Assembly (NCBI RefSeq): GCF_023243045.1
Contig: NZ_JALKFX010000023.1
Span: 1 to 64,000 of the forward strand
DNA length: 64,000 nucleotides
From: Frankia sp. AgB32
Lineage (GTDB): Bacteria; Actinomycetota; Actinomycetes; Frankiales; Frankiaceae
Direction of reading: 5' to 3'
Notes under the pieces: model-generated
Seen by the model: the letters and a program-made list of their open reading frames with translations, nothing else
Told to the model about the DNA's origin: nothing
Databases searched by the model: none
Position numbers and translations under genes: made by a program
Shown here: piece by piece, positions 1 to 8,646 of the stretch
Layout: each line of letters starts with the position of its first letter
Numbering within the stretch: position 1 is the stretch's first letter

Positions 1-63
1 CCCCCCACACCCCCCACCAACCCACCACCCCCCTCGACCTCCTCAGCGACTAAGCACCCCACC

Positions 64-105
64 CGCGCGTCCAGAGGGACCCCACCCCTCTGGACCGCGC
101 GTTTT
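64..105 (+). terminator. Intrinsic (rho-independent) terminator
   Basis: A 9-bp perfect inverted repeat (TCCAGAGGG at 70-78, CCCTCTGGA at 86-94) with a 7-nt loop is extended by CGCGCG at 64-69 pairing with CGCGCG at 96-101 across one bulged C (95), and is followed directly by TTTT at 102-105. This is the textbook form of a factor-independent terminator reading in the + direction, so a + strand transcript probably enters the window from the left. The rest of 1-273 is C-rich and shows no gene. Confidence 0.65.
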
Positions 106-273
106 CCACGCCGCCCCGGCAGGCCGCTTTTCGCCACCACCGGCCACGGACCTCGACGTTTTCGTTCGCCGTGCCGCACCACCAGGAATTCAGCCGACAG
201 AAAGCAAAGGCGACGTTATCCTGAAAAAGCTCCGATCCGGGCGAGAACACACGTTCGATCGAAGGGGACGCGC

Positions 274-1773
274 ATGGTCGACCTTGCACGGCTGAGCTTC
301 GGTGCGGCGGCCGCGGAGCGCGACGTCCGGCGTGGCCTCGACGCCTATTTCATCGAGTCCTCCGCCTACACCCGGATGAACTCGGGCGCGAAGACGATCC
401 TGGTCGCGAATCGCGGCGTCGGCAAGAGCGCGATCTTCAAGACGATCGCGCGCCGGCAGCGGGACGTAGGTGGCCTCGTCATCGAGCTGGCCCCGGAGGA
501 CTACTCCTACGAGTTTCTCAGCTCCGCGATGACCCGTGAGCTGGACGGTGCGTGGGCAAAGCTCGGCGCCTACACGACCGCCTGGAAGTACCTGCTCCTC
601 ATTCTGATCATGAAAGAGGTGACCCGCCGGCACGGCCGGTTGCGGCGCGGCGCGGAGAGCCAGATCTACGCCTATCTGCGGGACAACCACGCCGGCGCCA
701 CCGACAACCCGTTCGACTCGTTCGTGTCGTACCTGCGACGCATCGAGTCCATCAAGGTCGGGCGGTACGAGGCCAGTATCCGGACCAGGGAACTGCAGCA
801 GCTTTACAAACTGCAGGAGATCAACCACCTGATCGACCCGCTCGTCCGCGTGTGCGAGCGAACCCAGGTGACCGTCCTGGTCGACGAACTGGACCGGGGC
901 TGGGACGCCTCGGAGGACGCCCAGGCCTTCGTCGCCGGGCTGTTCCAGGCATGTATGTCGCTCAACGAGCTGTCGCCGAGCCTGCGGGTCGCGATGTCCC
1001 TGCGCCAGGAGCTCTACGACAACATTCCCGCGATCTACGACGACGCGCAGAAGTTCCGGGATCTCATCGAAGTGATCTCCTGGGACGAGGAGGGCCTGTG
1101 GCGGCTGATCGCGGGCCGGATCCGGCACACGGTCGCCGACTGCCGCACCCGCGGCGACGACGACTGCTGGCGGGCGGCCTTCACCCAGCCGTCCTGGTCG
1201 TTCCGCTACATGGTCGACCGATCACTGTGCCGCCCTCGGGAGATCATCCAGTTCTGCAGCCACGCCCTCGACCATGCCCGGGCCCACAGCTCCCGGCCCT
1301 CGGTCCGGATCACACCGCGGGACCTCCAGGCGGTGGAGGCGACCTACGCGGCGGAACGGACCCGGGATATCGCCGCCGAGTACCGCTTCCAGCATCCCGG
1401 GCTGCTCGGGGTGTTCGAGACGTTTCGTGACGGTCCGGAGGTCTGGTCCCGCGAGGAGCTCGAGTTGTTCCTGCTGGACCTGGCCACCGGCGCGGTCGGC
1501 GTCGCGCCGGAGGCCCGACCCTGGATCGACAGCCGGGATCCGGACGCGATCCTCGACGTTCTGTGGAACGTCTGCTTCCTCACCGCGGCCGAACCGGAGG
1601 CGGCCGGGGCCGGCGCCGCCCTGGACGCGACGGGGCCCGACCGGACCATGCCCGGCGGCACGCAGGCCGTCGGAGAATCGCCGCGGCGGACCCCGATCAC
1701 GCGGCCCAGGTCGCATAGCGTTGCCAAGTTCCGGATCCATCCGATGTTCCACCGGTTCGTCTCCGAGCACTGA
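274..1773 (+). CDS. P-loop ATPase, Sll1717-like (499 aa)
   Basis: Cytoplasmic NTPase. The N-terminus (YFIESSAYTRMNSGAK) leads into a Walker A motif, NRGVGKSA at residues 46-53, and a Walker B motif, VLVDELD at 201-207. This order, with a short region before the P-loop that resembles 'yfve..y..i..g.k..v.g.rG.GKSA', is how I recall the Sll1717-family/FunZ-like ATPases. The C-terminal half is helical with no recognised effector domain. The ATG is preceded by AAGGGGAC at good spacing. It stands alone: the upstream transcript ends at the terminator at 64-105 and the next gene starts about 100 nt downstream. Members often sit in accessory or defence-rich DNA, but no partner nuclease is visible here. 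The family call is moderate and the biological role unknown. Confidence 0.7.
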   Translation: MVDLARLSFGAAAAERDVRRGLDAYFIESSAYTRMNSGAKTILVANRGVGKSAIFKTIARRQRDVGGLVIELAPEDYSYEFLSSAMTRELDGAWAKLGAYTTAWKYLLLILIMKEVTRRHGRLRRGAESQIYAYLRDNHAGATDNPFDSFVSYLRRIESIKVGRYEASIRTRELQQLYKLQEINHLIDPLVRVCERTQVTVLVDELDRGWDASEDAQAFVAGLFQACMSLNELSPSLRVAMSLRQELYDNIPAIYDDAQKFRDLIEVISWDEEGLWRLIAGRIRHTVADCRTRGDDDCWRAAFTQPSWSFRYMVDRSLCRPREIIQFCSHALDHARAHSSRPSVRITPRDLQAVEATYAAERTRDIAAEYRFQHPGLLGVFETFRDGPEVWSREELELFLLDLATGAVGVAPEARPWIDSRDPDAILDVLWNVCFLTAAEPEAAGAGAALDATGPDRTMPGGTQAVGESPRRTPITRPRSHSVAKFRIHPMFHRFVSEH

Positions 1774-1874
1774 GGCCCCACCACCCCCGCCCCCAAAGTT
1801 CCAATTGGGCCATCGGGCCGGTTTTTCCACCTTACGGTCACCACTTCGGTGGCTGCTCGCTCGCAGGCGTTACC

Positions 1875-2522
1875 GTGGGCCCCATGCCACCGGCGGGTCT
1901 GGCCTGGCAGACGTTGTCCGATCCAGGAGCTTTGGCGCTCGTCGACGCCGATTCTGGCCGCGCGGCCGCGTTGGGCCGCCCTCATCCCACCGATCTACCC
2001 ATGGTGCAGATCGTCGATCTTGAGCGGCTGGCCAACGGCTGGCTGGCTCCGGCGAGCCGGCCGCAGTCCGAACGGCACCTGCGCGAACAGGTCGCCGAGG
2101 ACCCGCTGCGCACGATGCGGGGACTGTGCTGGCTGATGGCGATGGGTGTCGTCGCCATCCATCTGCGCACGGGCTGGGCGCCGGCCGCGGTCGTCCACGA
2201 CCTGACGTTCCCGGGAATCTGGCGGGGCGCCGAGGCGCCGGAAAGCGAGCGGGTCTGGGAGAACCTGGCCGAACGCGTTCGCCTGGGTGTCCTCGCCGCG
2301 CTGACGGACGACCCCGACTCCGCCGCGCGCTTTCACGAATGCCTGCGCCATCCCCCGGGGATCACGCCGATCCTGCTCGACTACGCCCTGCGCATGCTTG
2401 CCGACCTGCACCAGCGGATGATCGACCACGGCATCGACCCGCGGGAGATGGCGGGCACCCTGGCGCTCTACACCGTCGACCCGCAGGACCGCGCCACCGC
2501 CTGTTTCCGCCCACTGACCTGA
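1875..2522 (+). CDS. Hypothetical protein (215 aa)
   Basis: Not recognised. It is a soluble alpha-rich protein with no signal peptide or membrane segment and with many Leu/Ala/Arg residues (for example RMLADLHQRMIDHGI near the C-terminus). Start candidates are the GTG at 1875 and an in-frame ATG at 1884; neither has a strong Shine-Dalgarno. It follows the P-loop ATPase on the same strand with a gap of about 100 nt, so co-transcription is possible, and its product might be a partner of that ATPase, but nothing in the sequence proves this. Codon use (third-position G/C) supports real coding. Confidence 0.6.
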   Translation: MGPMPPAGLAWQTLSDPGALALVDADSGRAAALGRPHPTDLPMVQIVDLERLANGWLAPASRPQSERHLREQVAEDPLRTMRGLCWLMAMGVVAIHLRTGWAPAAVVHDLTFPGIWRGAEAPESERVWENLAERVRLGVLAALTDDPDSAARFHECLRHPPGITPILLDYALRMLADLHQRMIDHGIDPREMAGTLALYTVDPQDRATACFRPLT

Positions 2523-3013
2523 CCGTCCGGCACTCGAACGTCGGGCACCACTTTGCGTCATTTCCCTCGCGGCATCCCGCCAGGGCCGCTCGGCCAGCCT
2601 GGGTGACACCCGAACCCACACTCCGGACAACACAGCCAGTCCTTCCTGCCGACCCGGCTGGATCGGGTCCGGGAGTTGCCCGCGCAGATGCCCGAGGCGT
2701 ACTGCCGAGCCGGTATGCCAACCCGCTGAGCGCCCGGTCGCACGAGACCACCATGGACGAGCTCGTCAGCGAGCCCGGCTTCGATCTGGACCGTTCGATC
2801 CGGCCGAGCCACGGGCGGCCTTCGGCCCGCGCACCCGCGCTGCCCTCGTCGACTCGCCGGCGAACGCCGCCGAGCGCGCCTGGGCGCCGCCGCCCGGCGA
2901 GAGCCCATGCCGTCCCAGGTGACAGTGACCGCGATTCGGACGGTCTCGGCTCCCCGCCTTTCGCGGATCTGCCGATATATTTCCCGTGTCCGCGATGCGA
3001 GAACGAGGTTCGG
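2523..3013. other. Non-coding stretch before dehydrogenase pseudogene
   Basis: No supported gene in about 490 nt. Third-position G+C bias is weak compared with flanking genes, and the open frames on both strands are featureless. It includes a locally AT-richer patch around 2975-2985. The stretch may be decayed coding DNA, given the broken dehydrogenase gene that follows. Confidence 0.4.
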
Positions 3014-3804
3014 ATGTCCGGAGCAACCGAAGTCACGGAACGGGCCGGGTCAGCCCAATCCGGCAATGACGCGCCTCCTCGCCGTATCACAGCGACCGTG
3101 CCACCGGGCAACGAAATTGGACCCGAGATCATTGATCACACACCGTCAACATTGCAGGTCATGGAACTCGGCCTCGATTTCGATGGGCTCGACCAGGTAA
3201 ACGCGCAGCGCTTCGCGCGCACCGGTGGGGCGCTCACCGGGGTGGGGATCCGCCGTGTCCGGGACAGCTCCGCGCTGCTGCCCGGCGCCGTCGGAGATCC
3301 GGCGGTGCACCTGCGGTGCCCTTTGGCGGAACCCGATGGCAGCGGCTCTGACAGGAGACCCGCGGCCGGTATCCGCATATCACCGCCACGCACGAGTACG
3401 CGGATGCCGCCGCGATGAAACTGGTTGCGGATCCAACGGCTTTCGAGGTGATCGTCACGAACAACTCCTATGGCGACGTCCTCAGTGACCTGACCGCCCA
3501 GCTGGCCGGCGGACCGGGCACCACCGCGTCGGCCAACCTCAACTGTGAAACGGGCTTCTGCCTGTACGAACCCGTGCACGGCAGCGCCCCCGACATTGCC
3601 GGCAAAGGCCTGGCCAACCCGATTGGAGCGCTGCTCAGCGCCGTGCTCATGCTGGAACGCCTAGGCCGCGGGGAAGCCGCGCGGGCGCTTCGCGACGCGG
3701 TCGACGGCTCGGTCGAGCACGGCGTCTGCACACCCGATCTCGGCGGTTCGCACCGCACCCGCGAGGTCGCCGAAGACATACGCGCAAGGTTGGTGTGGGG
3801 ATAG
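3014..3804 (+). pseudogene. Isocitrate/isopropylmalate dehydrogenase-family pseudogene
   Basis: An N-terminal piece in one frame (3014-3418) reads ITATVPPGNEIGPEIIDHT, matching the family start (VTLIPGDGIGPE), followed by a weak match to the 'ALKGPV' region. The frame then changes, and 3361-3804 encodes the family C-terminus: DAAAMKLVADPTAFEVIV, SYGDVLSDL and the signature EPVHGSAPDIAGKG, through LANPIGALLSAVLMLERLG. Intact family members are about 330-360 residues. Here the central 100 or so residues, which hold the substrate arginines and catalytic tyrosine/lysine, are missing or unreadable. I read this as one gene with an internal deletion and a frameshift. A separate 129-residue protein from the ATG at 3415 is possible but could not be catalytically complete. 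Confidence 0.75.
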
Positions 3805-3816
3805 GAGGAGGGGTTC

Positions 3817-4551
3817 ATGCAGGGTGACGCGGATGTGGTCAGGCTGGAGCAGATCGTCAAGTCCTACGGCGGTGGGCAGGCTCGGGTGACGGCGCTCCAG
3901 GGGGTCAGTCTCGGGTTCCGCCGCGGGGCCTTCACCGCGGTCATGGGCCCGTCCGGCTCCGGCAAGAGCACCCTGCTGCACTGCGCCGCCGGCCTGGACC
4001 GGCCCACCTCCGGGTCCGTGTGGCTGTCGGGACGCGACCTGGCTCGCATCCCCGAACCGGACCTGACCGAGTTGCGACGCCGGGAGATGGGGTTCGTCTT
4101 CCAGTCATTCAACCTCGTCGAGTCGCTGACCGCCCTGGAGAACATCACGCTGCCCTTCCGGCTGTCCGGGACGCACGCCGACCGGGCCTGGGTGCGCGAG
4201 ATCGTGACGCGGACCGGCCTGGCCGAACGGGTCCGGCACCGCCCGGGAGCGCTGTCCGGCGGTCAGCAGCAGCGGGTCGCCCTCGCCCGGGCGCTGGTCA
4301 CCCGCCCGGAGATCATCTTCGCCGACGAGCCGACCGGGGCACTGGACCTGGAGTCCGGCCGGCAGATTCTTGGCCTGCTCCGGGAGGCGGTCGACGACTA
4401 CGGCCAGAGCGTCGTGATGGTCACCCATGACACGGGCGCCGCCGCGTATGCCGACGAGGTCGTGTTTCTCGCCGACGGGCGCGTCGTGGACACCATCATC
4501 CAGCCGTCCGCCGAGGCTGTCGCCCGGCGCATGCTCGGCTTCGGGTGGTGA
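3817..4551 (+). CDS. ABC transporter ATP-binding protein, LolD/MacB type (244 aa)
   Basis: Nucleotide-binding subunit that drives the adjoining FtsX-type permease. It shows Walker A GPSGSGKST (44-52), Q-loop VFQSFNLV (94-101), signature LSGGQQQR (146-153), Walker B IIFADEPTGALD (166-177) and an H-loop in VMVTHD. The EPTGALD form after Walker B is typical of LolD/MacB/FtsE-like ATPases, which power mechanotransmission rather than pumping through the membrane. An AGGAGG sequence lies just upstream of the ATG. The stop codon overlaps the start of the permease gene, so the two are translationally coupled. Substrate is unknown; such pairs export peptides, antibiotics or lipoproteins or sense them. 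Confidence 0.93.
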   Translation: MQGDADVVRLEQIVKSYGGGQARVTALQGVSLGFRRGAFTAVMGPSGSGKSTLLHCAAGLDRPTSGSVWLSGRDLARIPEPDLTELRRREMGFVFQSFNLVESLTALENITLPFRLSGTHADRAWVREIVTRTGLAERVRHRPGALSGGQQQRVALARALVTRPEIIFADEPTGALDLESGRQILGLLREAVDDYGQSVVMVTHDTGAAAYADEVVFLADGRVVDTIIQPSAEAVARRMLGFGW

Positions 4552-7070
4552 CGGTGTTCTGGTTGGCACTGCGGACTCTCCAGGCGCGCAGGACCGCGTT
4601 TCTCGGCTCCTTCGTCGCCCTGGTGTGCACCTGTTCTCTGATCACCGCCTGCGGGTTGCTGTTCCAGTCCGCGCTCACCTCCCATCCGCCGGCGGAGCGC
4701 TACCGAGGCGTTCCGCTGGTGGTCTCGGGTAAGCAGTCCCTGTCCTTCACCTACGGCTCGGGCGACGGGAAGAACACCGAACACGTCTCGCTGCCGGAGC
4801 GGGTTCGCCCCACCGCCGACCTCGCCGGCCAGCTCAGCGCGGTCCCCGGAGTCGCCGACGTGGTCACGGACGTCTCGCTGCCCGTGGGCATCGCCGCGGG
4901 CGGGACGGAGATCGCCACCTCCGACACGGTGCAGCTGCACGGCTGGTCCAGCGCCCGGCTGACGCCCTACCGGCTCACCCACGGCCGTGCGCCGAGCGCC
5001 CCCGGCGAGGTCGTGGTCGACAGCGTTCTCGCCCACTCCGCGAAGCTCGACCCCGGAGCGCGGGTGTCCCTCGCCGACACGGACCGGGTGCCGGGCAGCT
5101 ACCTCGTCGTCGGGGTCGCCGCGCACCAGCATGCCCACCCGGCTCCCGCCGTCTTCGTCACCGACGCCGAGGCGCGGCGCCTGACCGGCGGCGCGGTGGA
5201 CGTCTTCGGCGTCTACCCGGCCACCGGCACCGCGACCGCGACCGTGGCCACGGCGGTGGGCCAGGCGTTGCGCGGGCTGCCGCTGACGGTGCGCACCGGC
5301 GACAGCCGCGGCACCGCGGAGTTCCTCGACGTGGACAACGCCCTGGAGAACGTCGTCGCGCTCAGCGCGACCTTCGGCGGCATCTCGATGGTGGTCGCGC
5401 TGTTCGTCCTCGCCGGCACACTGGCGCTGTCGGTGCAGCAGCGCCAGCGTGAGCTGGCGCTGCTGCGGGCCATCGGTGCCACCGGAGGCCAGATCCGGCT
5501 GCTGGTCTGCGGCGAGACCCTGGCGCTCACCGCGCTGGCCAGCGTGCCCGGCCTGGCCCTGGGCGCCGTGCTGGCCTGGATCATCCGCGCCGTCCTGGCC
5601 GACCACGACGTCGCGCCGCGGGCGATGCGGCTGGACATCGGCTGGATCCCGCTGCTCGTCGCCGCGGCCGCCACCGCGCTCACCGCCCAGCTCGCCGTGC
5701 TGGTCACCGGCCGGCGGGCCGGTCGGCTGCATCCGGCGCAGGCGCTCGTCGAAGCCGCCGTGCCGGCCGCGCGCCTCGGCCCCGGCCGGCTGCTGCTCGG
5801 CCTGCTGTGCGCGGCCGGCGGAATCATCACGGTGGCCGCGACCAGCTCGTTGTCCGGCGGTGTGCTCACGGCGATCGCCGCGGGCGCCGTCATGCTCCTG
5901 CTCGTCTCCGCCGGGCTGCTCGGGCCGCTGGTGTCCCGCCTGGCCCTGGCCCTGCTCGGCCCGTTCATCCGCGGCCTGTCGCGCACCACCGGGTTCCTCG
6001 CCGTCGCGAACAGCCGGGCGCACACCCGCCGGGTCACCTCGGTGTTCATCCCCCTCGTGCTGTGCACCGCGCTCGGCGGGACTCTGGTGTTCCTGCAGAC
6101 CAGCCGATCCCATGCCGGCCACGTGCAGAGCCGCGACCGGGTCCTGGCCGACCGGGCGCTCGACAGCCGCCACGGTCTGCCCGTCAGCTTCGTCAGCACC
6201 GTCCGGGCCGTTCCGGGCGTCACCGCGGCGGCCGGCATCACCCCCACCACCGTCGTCACCGGAGGCTGGGACAGCTACGCCGCCCAGGCGATCACCCCCG
6301 AGGGCGGCGCCAGCGGCCTGCTCGATCTGGACGTCGCCGCCGGCTCGCTCGACGACCTGCGCGGCAACGCCGTCGCCATGAGCACCGCGCAGGTCCACGG
6401 AAAGCACATCGGCGACACTGTTCGCCTCTGGCTGGGCGACGGCACCCAGCGGGACCTGCGCCTGGCCGCCATCTACCGACGCAGCATCGGCTTCGGAGAC
6501 TACCTGCTGCCCTACGCCGTCGTCGCCCGGCACACCACCAGCCCGCTGATCCAGACCGTGCTGGCCCGCACCGTGCCGCGGGCCCACGTCGACTTCGCCG
6601 AGTTGGCCGCCGCCAACCCGGGTCTGCGTATCCGCGACAGCGCCACCCTCGCCAGTGCCGACCAGGATCAGGAGGACCTCGGCGCCTGGACGAACTACCT
6701 CCTGGTCGCCCTGCTCATCGCCTTCGCCGCGATCGCCGTGGTGAACACCCTGGCCATGGCCACCCTCGCCCGCGGGCGGGAGTTCGCCACCCTGCGGCTG
6801 ACCGGTGCCACCCGCCACCAGGTGATGCGGATGGTGCACTGGGAGGCGGTCCTCATCACCGTCATCGCCCTGGTCGTCGGCACTGCCATCACCGCGACCA
6901 CCCTGGTTCCCTTCAGCGAGGGCATCAGCGGCAACGGCACGCCCTACGTTCCCCCGCTGTGGGCGGCCGCGCTGCTGGGCACGGCCCTGCTGCTGGCCAT
7001 GGCCGGCAGTCTGCTACCCGCCCGTGCCGTTCTGCGCGCCCGGGGCGAGGAGTCGTCGGCAACCGGCTAG
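4545..7070 (+). CDS. FtsX/MacB-like ABC transporter permease (841 aa)
   Basis: Membrane partner of the preceding ATPase. Layout: one N-terminal membrane helix (about 20-42), a long extracytoplasmic domain (about 45-265), three helices forming the first FtsX unit (about 267-390, including LALLRAIGATGGQIR), more helices in the middle, a second outside domain (about 500-690), and a C-terminal FtsX unit with FATLRLTGATRHQVMRM. This duplicated FtsX plan and length are usual for actinobacterial permeases of the type. GTG codons at 4545 and 4548 overlap the ATPase stop. The gene ends an apparent two-gene operon; the next genes run on the opposite strand. Confidence 0.92.
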   Translation: MVTVFWLALRTLQARRTAFLGSFVALVCTCSLITACGLLFQSALTSHPPAERYRGVPLVVSGKQSLSFTYGSGDGKNTEHVSLPERVRPTADLAGQLSAVPGVADVVTDVSLPVGIAAGGTEIATSDTVQLHGWSSARLTPYRLTHGRAPSAPGEVVVDSVLAHSAKLDPGARVSLADTDRVPGSYLVVGVAAHQHAHPAPAVFVTDAEARRLTGGAVDVFGVYPATGTATATVATAVGQALRGLPLTVRTGDSRGTAEFLDVDNALENVVALSATFGGISMVVALFVLAGTLALSVQQRQRELALLRAIGATGGQIRLLVCGETLALTALASVPGLALGAVLAWIIRAVLADHDVAPRAMRLDIGWIPLLVAAAATALTAQLAVLVTGRRAGRLHPAQALVEAAVPAARLGPGRLLLGLLCAAGGIITVAATSSLSGGVLTAIAAGAVMLLLVSAGLLGPLVSRLALALLGPFIRGLSRTTGFLAVANSRAHTRRVTSVFIPLVLCTALGGTLVFLQTSRSHAGHVQSRDRVLADRALDSRHGLPVSFVSTVRAVPGVTAAAGITPTTVVTGGWDSYAAQAITPEGGASGLLDLDVAAGSLDDLRGNAVAMSTAQVHGKHIGDTVRLWLGDGTQRDLRLAAIYRRSIGFGDYLLPYAVVARHTTSPLIQTVLARTVPRAHVDFAELAAANPGLRIRDSATLASADQDQEDLGAWTNYLLVALLIAFAAIAVVNTLAMATLARGREFATLRLTGATRHQVMRMVHWEAVLITVIALVVGTAITATTLVPFSEGISGNGTPYVPPLWAAALLGTALLLAMAGSLLPARAVLRARGEESSATG

Positions 7071-7201
7071 TGCGCACCTCGCGGGAAACGTGGTGAGCGT
7101 CGACGTGCATCTGCCGCATGCGGCGGGGGCGCGTTGCGGGCGATCTCGACACCGAACGACCACGAACGAGACCTGGCGGCCGGACAGACCAGAACAGCGC
7201 C

Positions 7202-8599
7202 TCATCGTTGCACGCGCAGCACCACGCCGGGACCGACCCGCTGTCCGCCGACGGCCAGGTACCGCTGGCTGGCGGCGTCGCCGCGCACCTGCCAGTCGAG
7301 GAACGCCACGACGGTGCGGTCGGCGACCACGTGGGCCGCCGGGGCGGCGAGCAGGGGCGGGCGGCACGTCACCGCGGCGGTCAGGGCGACCCGCAGGCGC
7401 AGCACCGGCGGGATGCGCGCGGCCCCGAGCAGGCCGTCCTGGCGGCAGATCTCGGTGAAGGAGTTGTGCGTCGCGTCGGTGACGGTGGCGCTGACCCGCG
7501 GACGGGACGACGAGAGCTCGCGGAAGGCCCGGCCGGCGTTGTCGTCGAGCGTGACGACCGGATCACGGGTGCCCGCGAGCAGCAGCGTCGGCACCCGGAT
7601 CCGGGCGAGAAACGCCGCCGGCAGCGGTGCGGTCGCCGCCGCGATACCGACCGACACCCGCACGCGCGGATCTGGCGGCGCGGCCAGGAGACCGACGCTC
7701 GACACGATGGCGGTGAGGCCGCCGAAGGAGAAGCCGACCGCGGCGATCTGGTCGGGTCGGATCCGCGGCCGCACGGCGCAGGACGGGTCGGTCAGCGCGT
7801 CGATCACCGCCGAGAGGTCCCGGGACCGGTCCACCGCCATCGCGAGCTGCGGTTCCGCGCGCCCGGCCGCGACGTCGACCATGGTGTCGCCGGGATGGTC
7901 GGGCGCGGCGACGACGTAGCCGTGGCTGGCGAGTGCCTCCATCAGGTAGGCGGCCTGCACGCGGCTGCCGGCGCTGCCATGGGAGAACACGACCAGGGGG
8001 AACGGCCCGGGCGCGGGCGGCGCGTCGGTGACCGCGACGTCCGAGTCGAACCCGACGTCCCCGACCAGTGGGTAGAAGGCAGGCTGCCCCGCTCGGCCAC
8101 GCTCCCCGCCGGCCACCTCGGGACAGGAGCCACCGGCGGCCACACCGACGCGCCCGGCCGAGCCGACCGCCGGTATCGGTGCCGCCAGCGGGATCGGGCG
8201 CGCCACGCCCTGCGGACGGCCCGCCCCGGCCGTTCCCGGCAGGTCGATGGTGCGAGGCAGCAGCGATGTCGCCGGACCGGCCACGGCGCCGGCCTGGGCC
8301 GGATACCAGAGCGACGTGATCAGCTGCCGGCCCGGACGGCGCGGATCGGCGATCCGCACCGTCCGATAGCCGACCGCCCACGGCCCCGGTTGCGGCGGAT
8401 CCGCGGTCGGGCCGACGCCGGCCGACGCGGCCGGCACCTTCCCGTCCGTCCCCGCGGGGCCGCCTGGTGCCGTGCCCGCCCAGGGCTGGACGAGCCCCAC
8501 GACCATCAGTGGAAGCACAACGGTCGTCGCCCGGCGCCACCGCCGCGACGTGGCGATGCCGTGACGCGCGACCCCCCGCCACGCAGCGCTACCCAGCAC
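7202..8599 (-). CDS. Secreted/membrane-anchored alpha/beta hydrolase, copy 1 (465 aa)
   Basis: Serine hydrolase of the PAF-acetylhydrolase/dienelactone-hydrolase-like group. It has an oxyanion-region motif VVFSHGSAGSR, a nucleophile elbow GFSFGG, and a C-terminal His region (DATHNSF). The N-terminus carries basic residues and then a hydrophobic segment (TTVVLPLMVVGLV), a signal peptide or anchor. The start is taken as the GTG at 8599 because a perfect dyad (8609-8623) sits 9 nt upstream and the same spacing recurs in the paralogue. It is a tandem duplicate of the next gene; most catalytic-domain blocks are nearly identical, but this copy has an extra insert of about 45 residues after the 'SLWYPAQAG' segment. 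Substrate unknown. Confidence 0.85.
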   Translation of the reverse strand: MLGSAAWRGVARHGIATSRRWRRATTVVLPLMVVGLVQPWAGTAPGGPAGTDGKVPAASAGVGPTADPPQPGPWAVGYRTVRIADPRRPGRQLITSLWYPAQAGAVAGPATSLLPRTIDLPGTAGAGRPQGVARPIPLAAPIPAVGSAGRVGVAAGGSCPEVAGGERGRAGQPAFYPLVGDVGFDSDVAVTDAPPAPGPFPLVVFSHGSAGSRVQAAYLMEALASHGYVVAAPDHPGDTMVDVAAGRAEPQLAMAVDRSRDLSAVIDALTDPSCAVRPRIRPDQIAAVGFSFGGLTAIVSSVGLLAAPPDPRVRVSVGIAAATAPLPAAFLARIRVPTLLLAGTRDPVVTLDDNAGRAFRELSSSRPRVSATVTDATHNSFTEICRQDGLLGAARIPPVLRLRVALTAAVTCRPPLLAAPAAHVVADRTVVAFLDWQVRGDAASQRYLAVGGQRVGPGVVLRVQR

Positions 8600-8608
8600 G
8601 ACTGAGAC

Positions 8609-8623
8609 ATTACTTAAAGTAAT
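8609..8623 (-). promoter_or_regulatory. Perfect 7-bp dyad, likely operator of hydrolase copy 1
   Basis: ATTACTTAAAGTAAT is a perfect inverted repeat of 7-bp arms around one base, in AT-rich sequence within very GC-rich DNA. It lies 9 nt before the GTG start of hydrolase copy 1, where a bound repressor would block initiation. A related dyad is placed identically before copy 2 (9927-9941). No regulator gene is adjacent. Confidence 0.6.
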
Positions 8624-8646
8624 CGAATGTTGCCGGGTCGGGGGCG

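Noticed and set aside
4398-6839. 813-codon open frame antisense to the FtsX permease
   Set aside because: It is a mirror frame of a strongly coding gene in GC-rich DNA; its translation is repetitive Gly/Asp/Arg/His sequence without domains, whereas the + frame gives a complete ABC permease.
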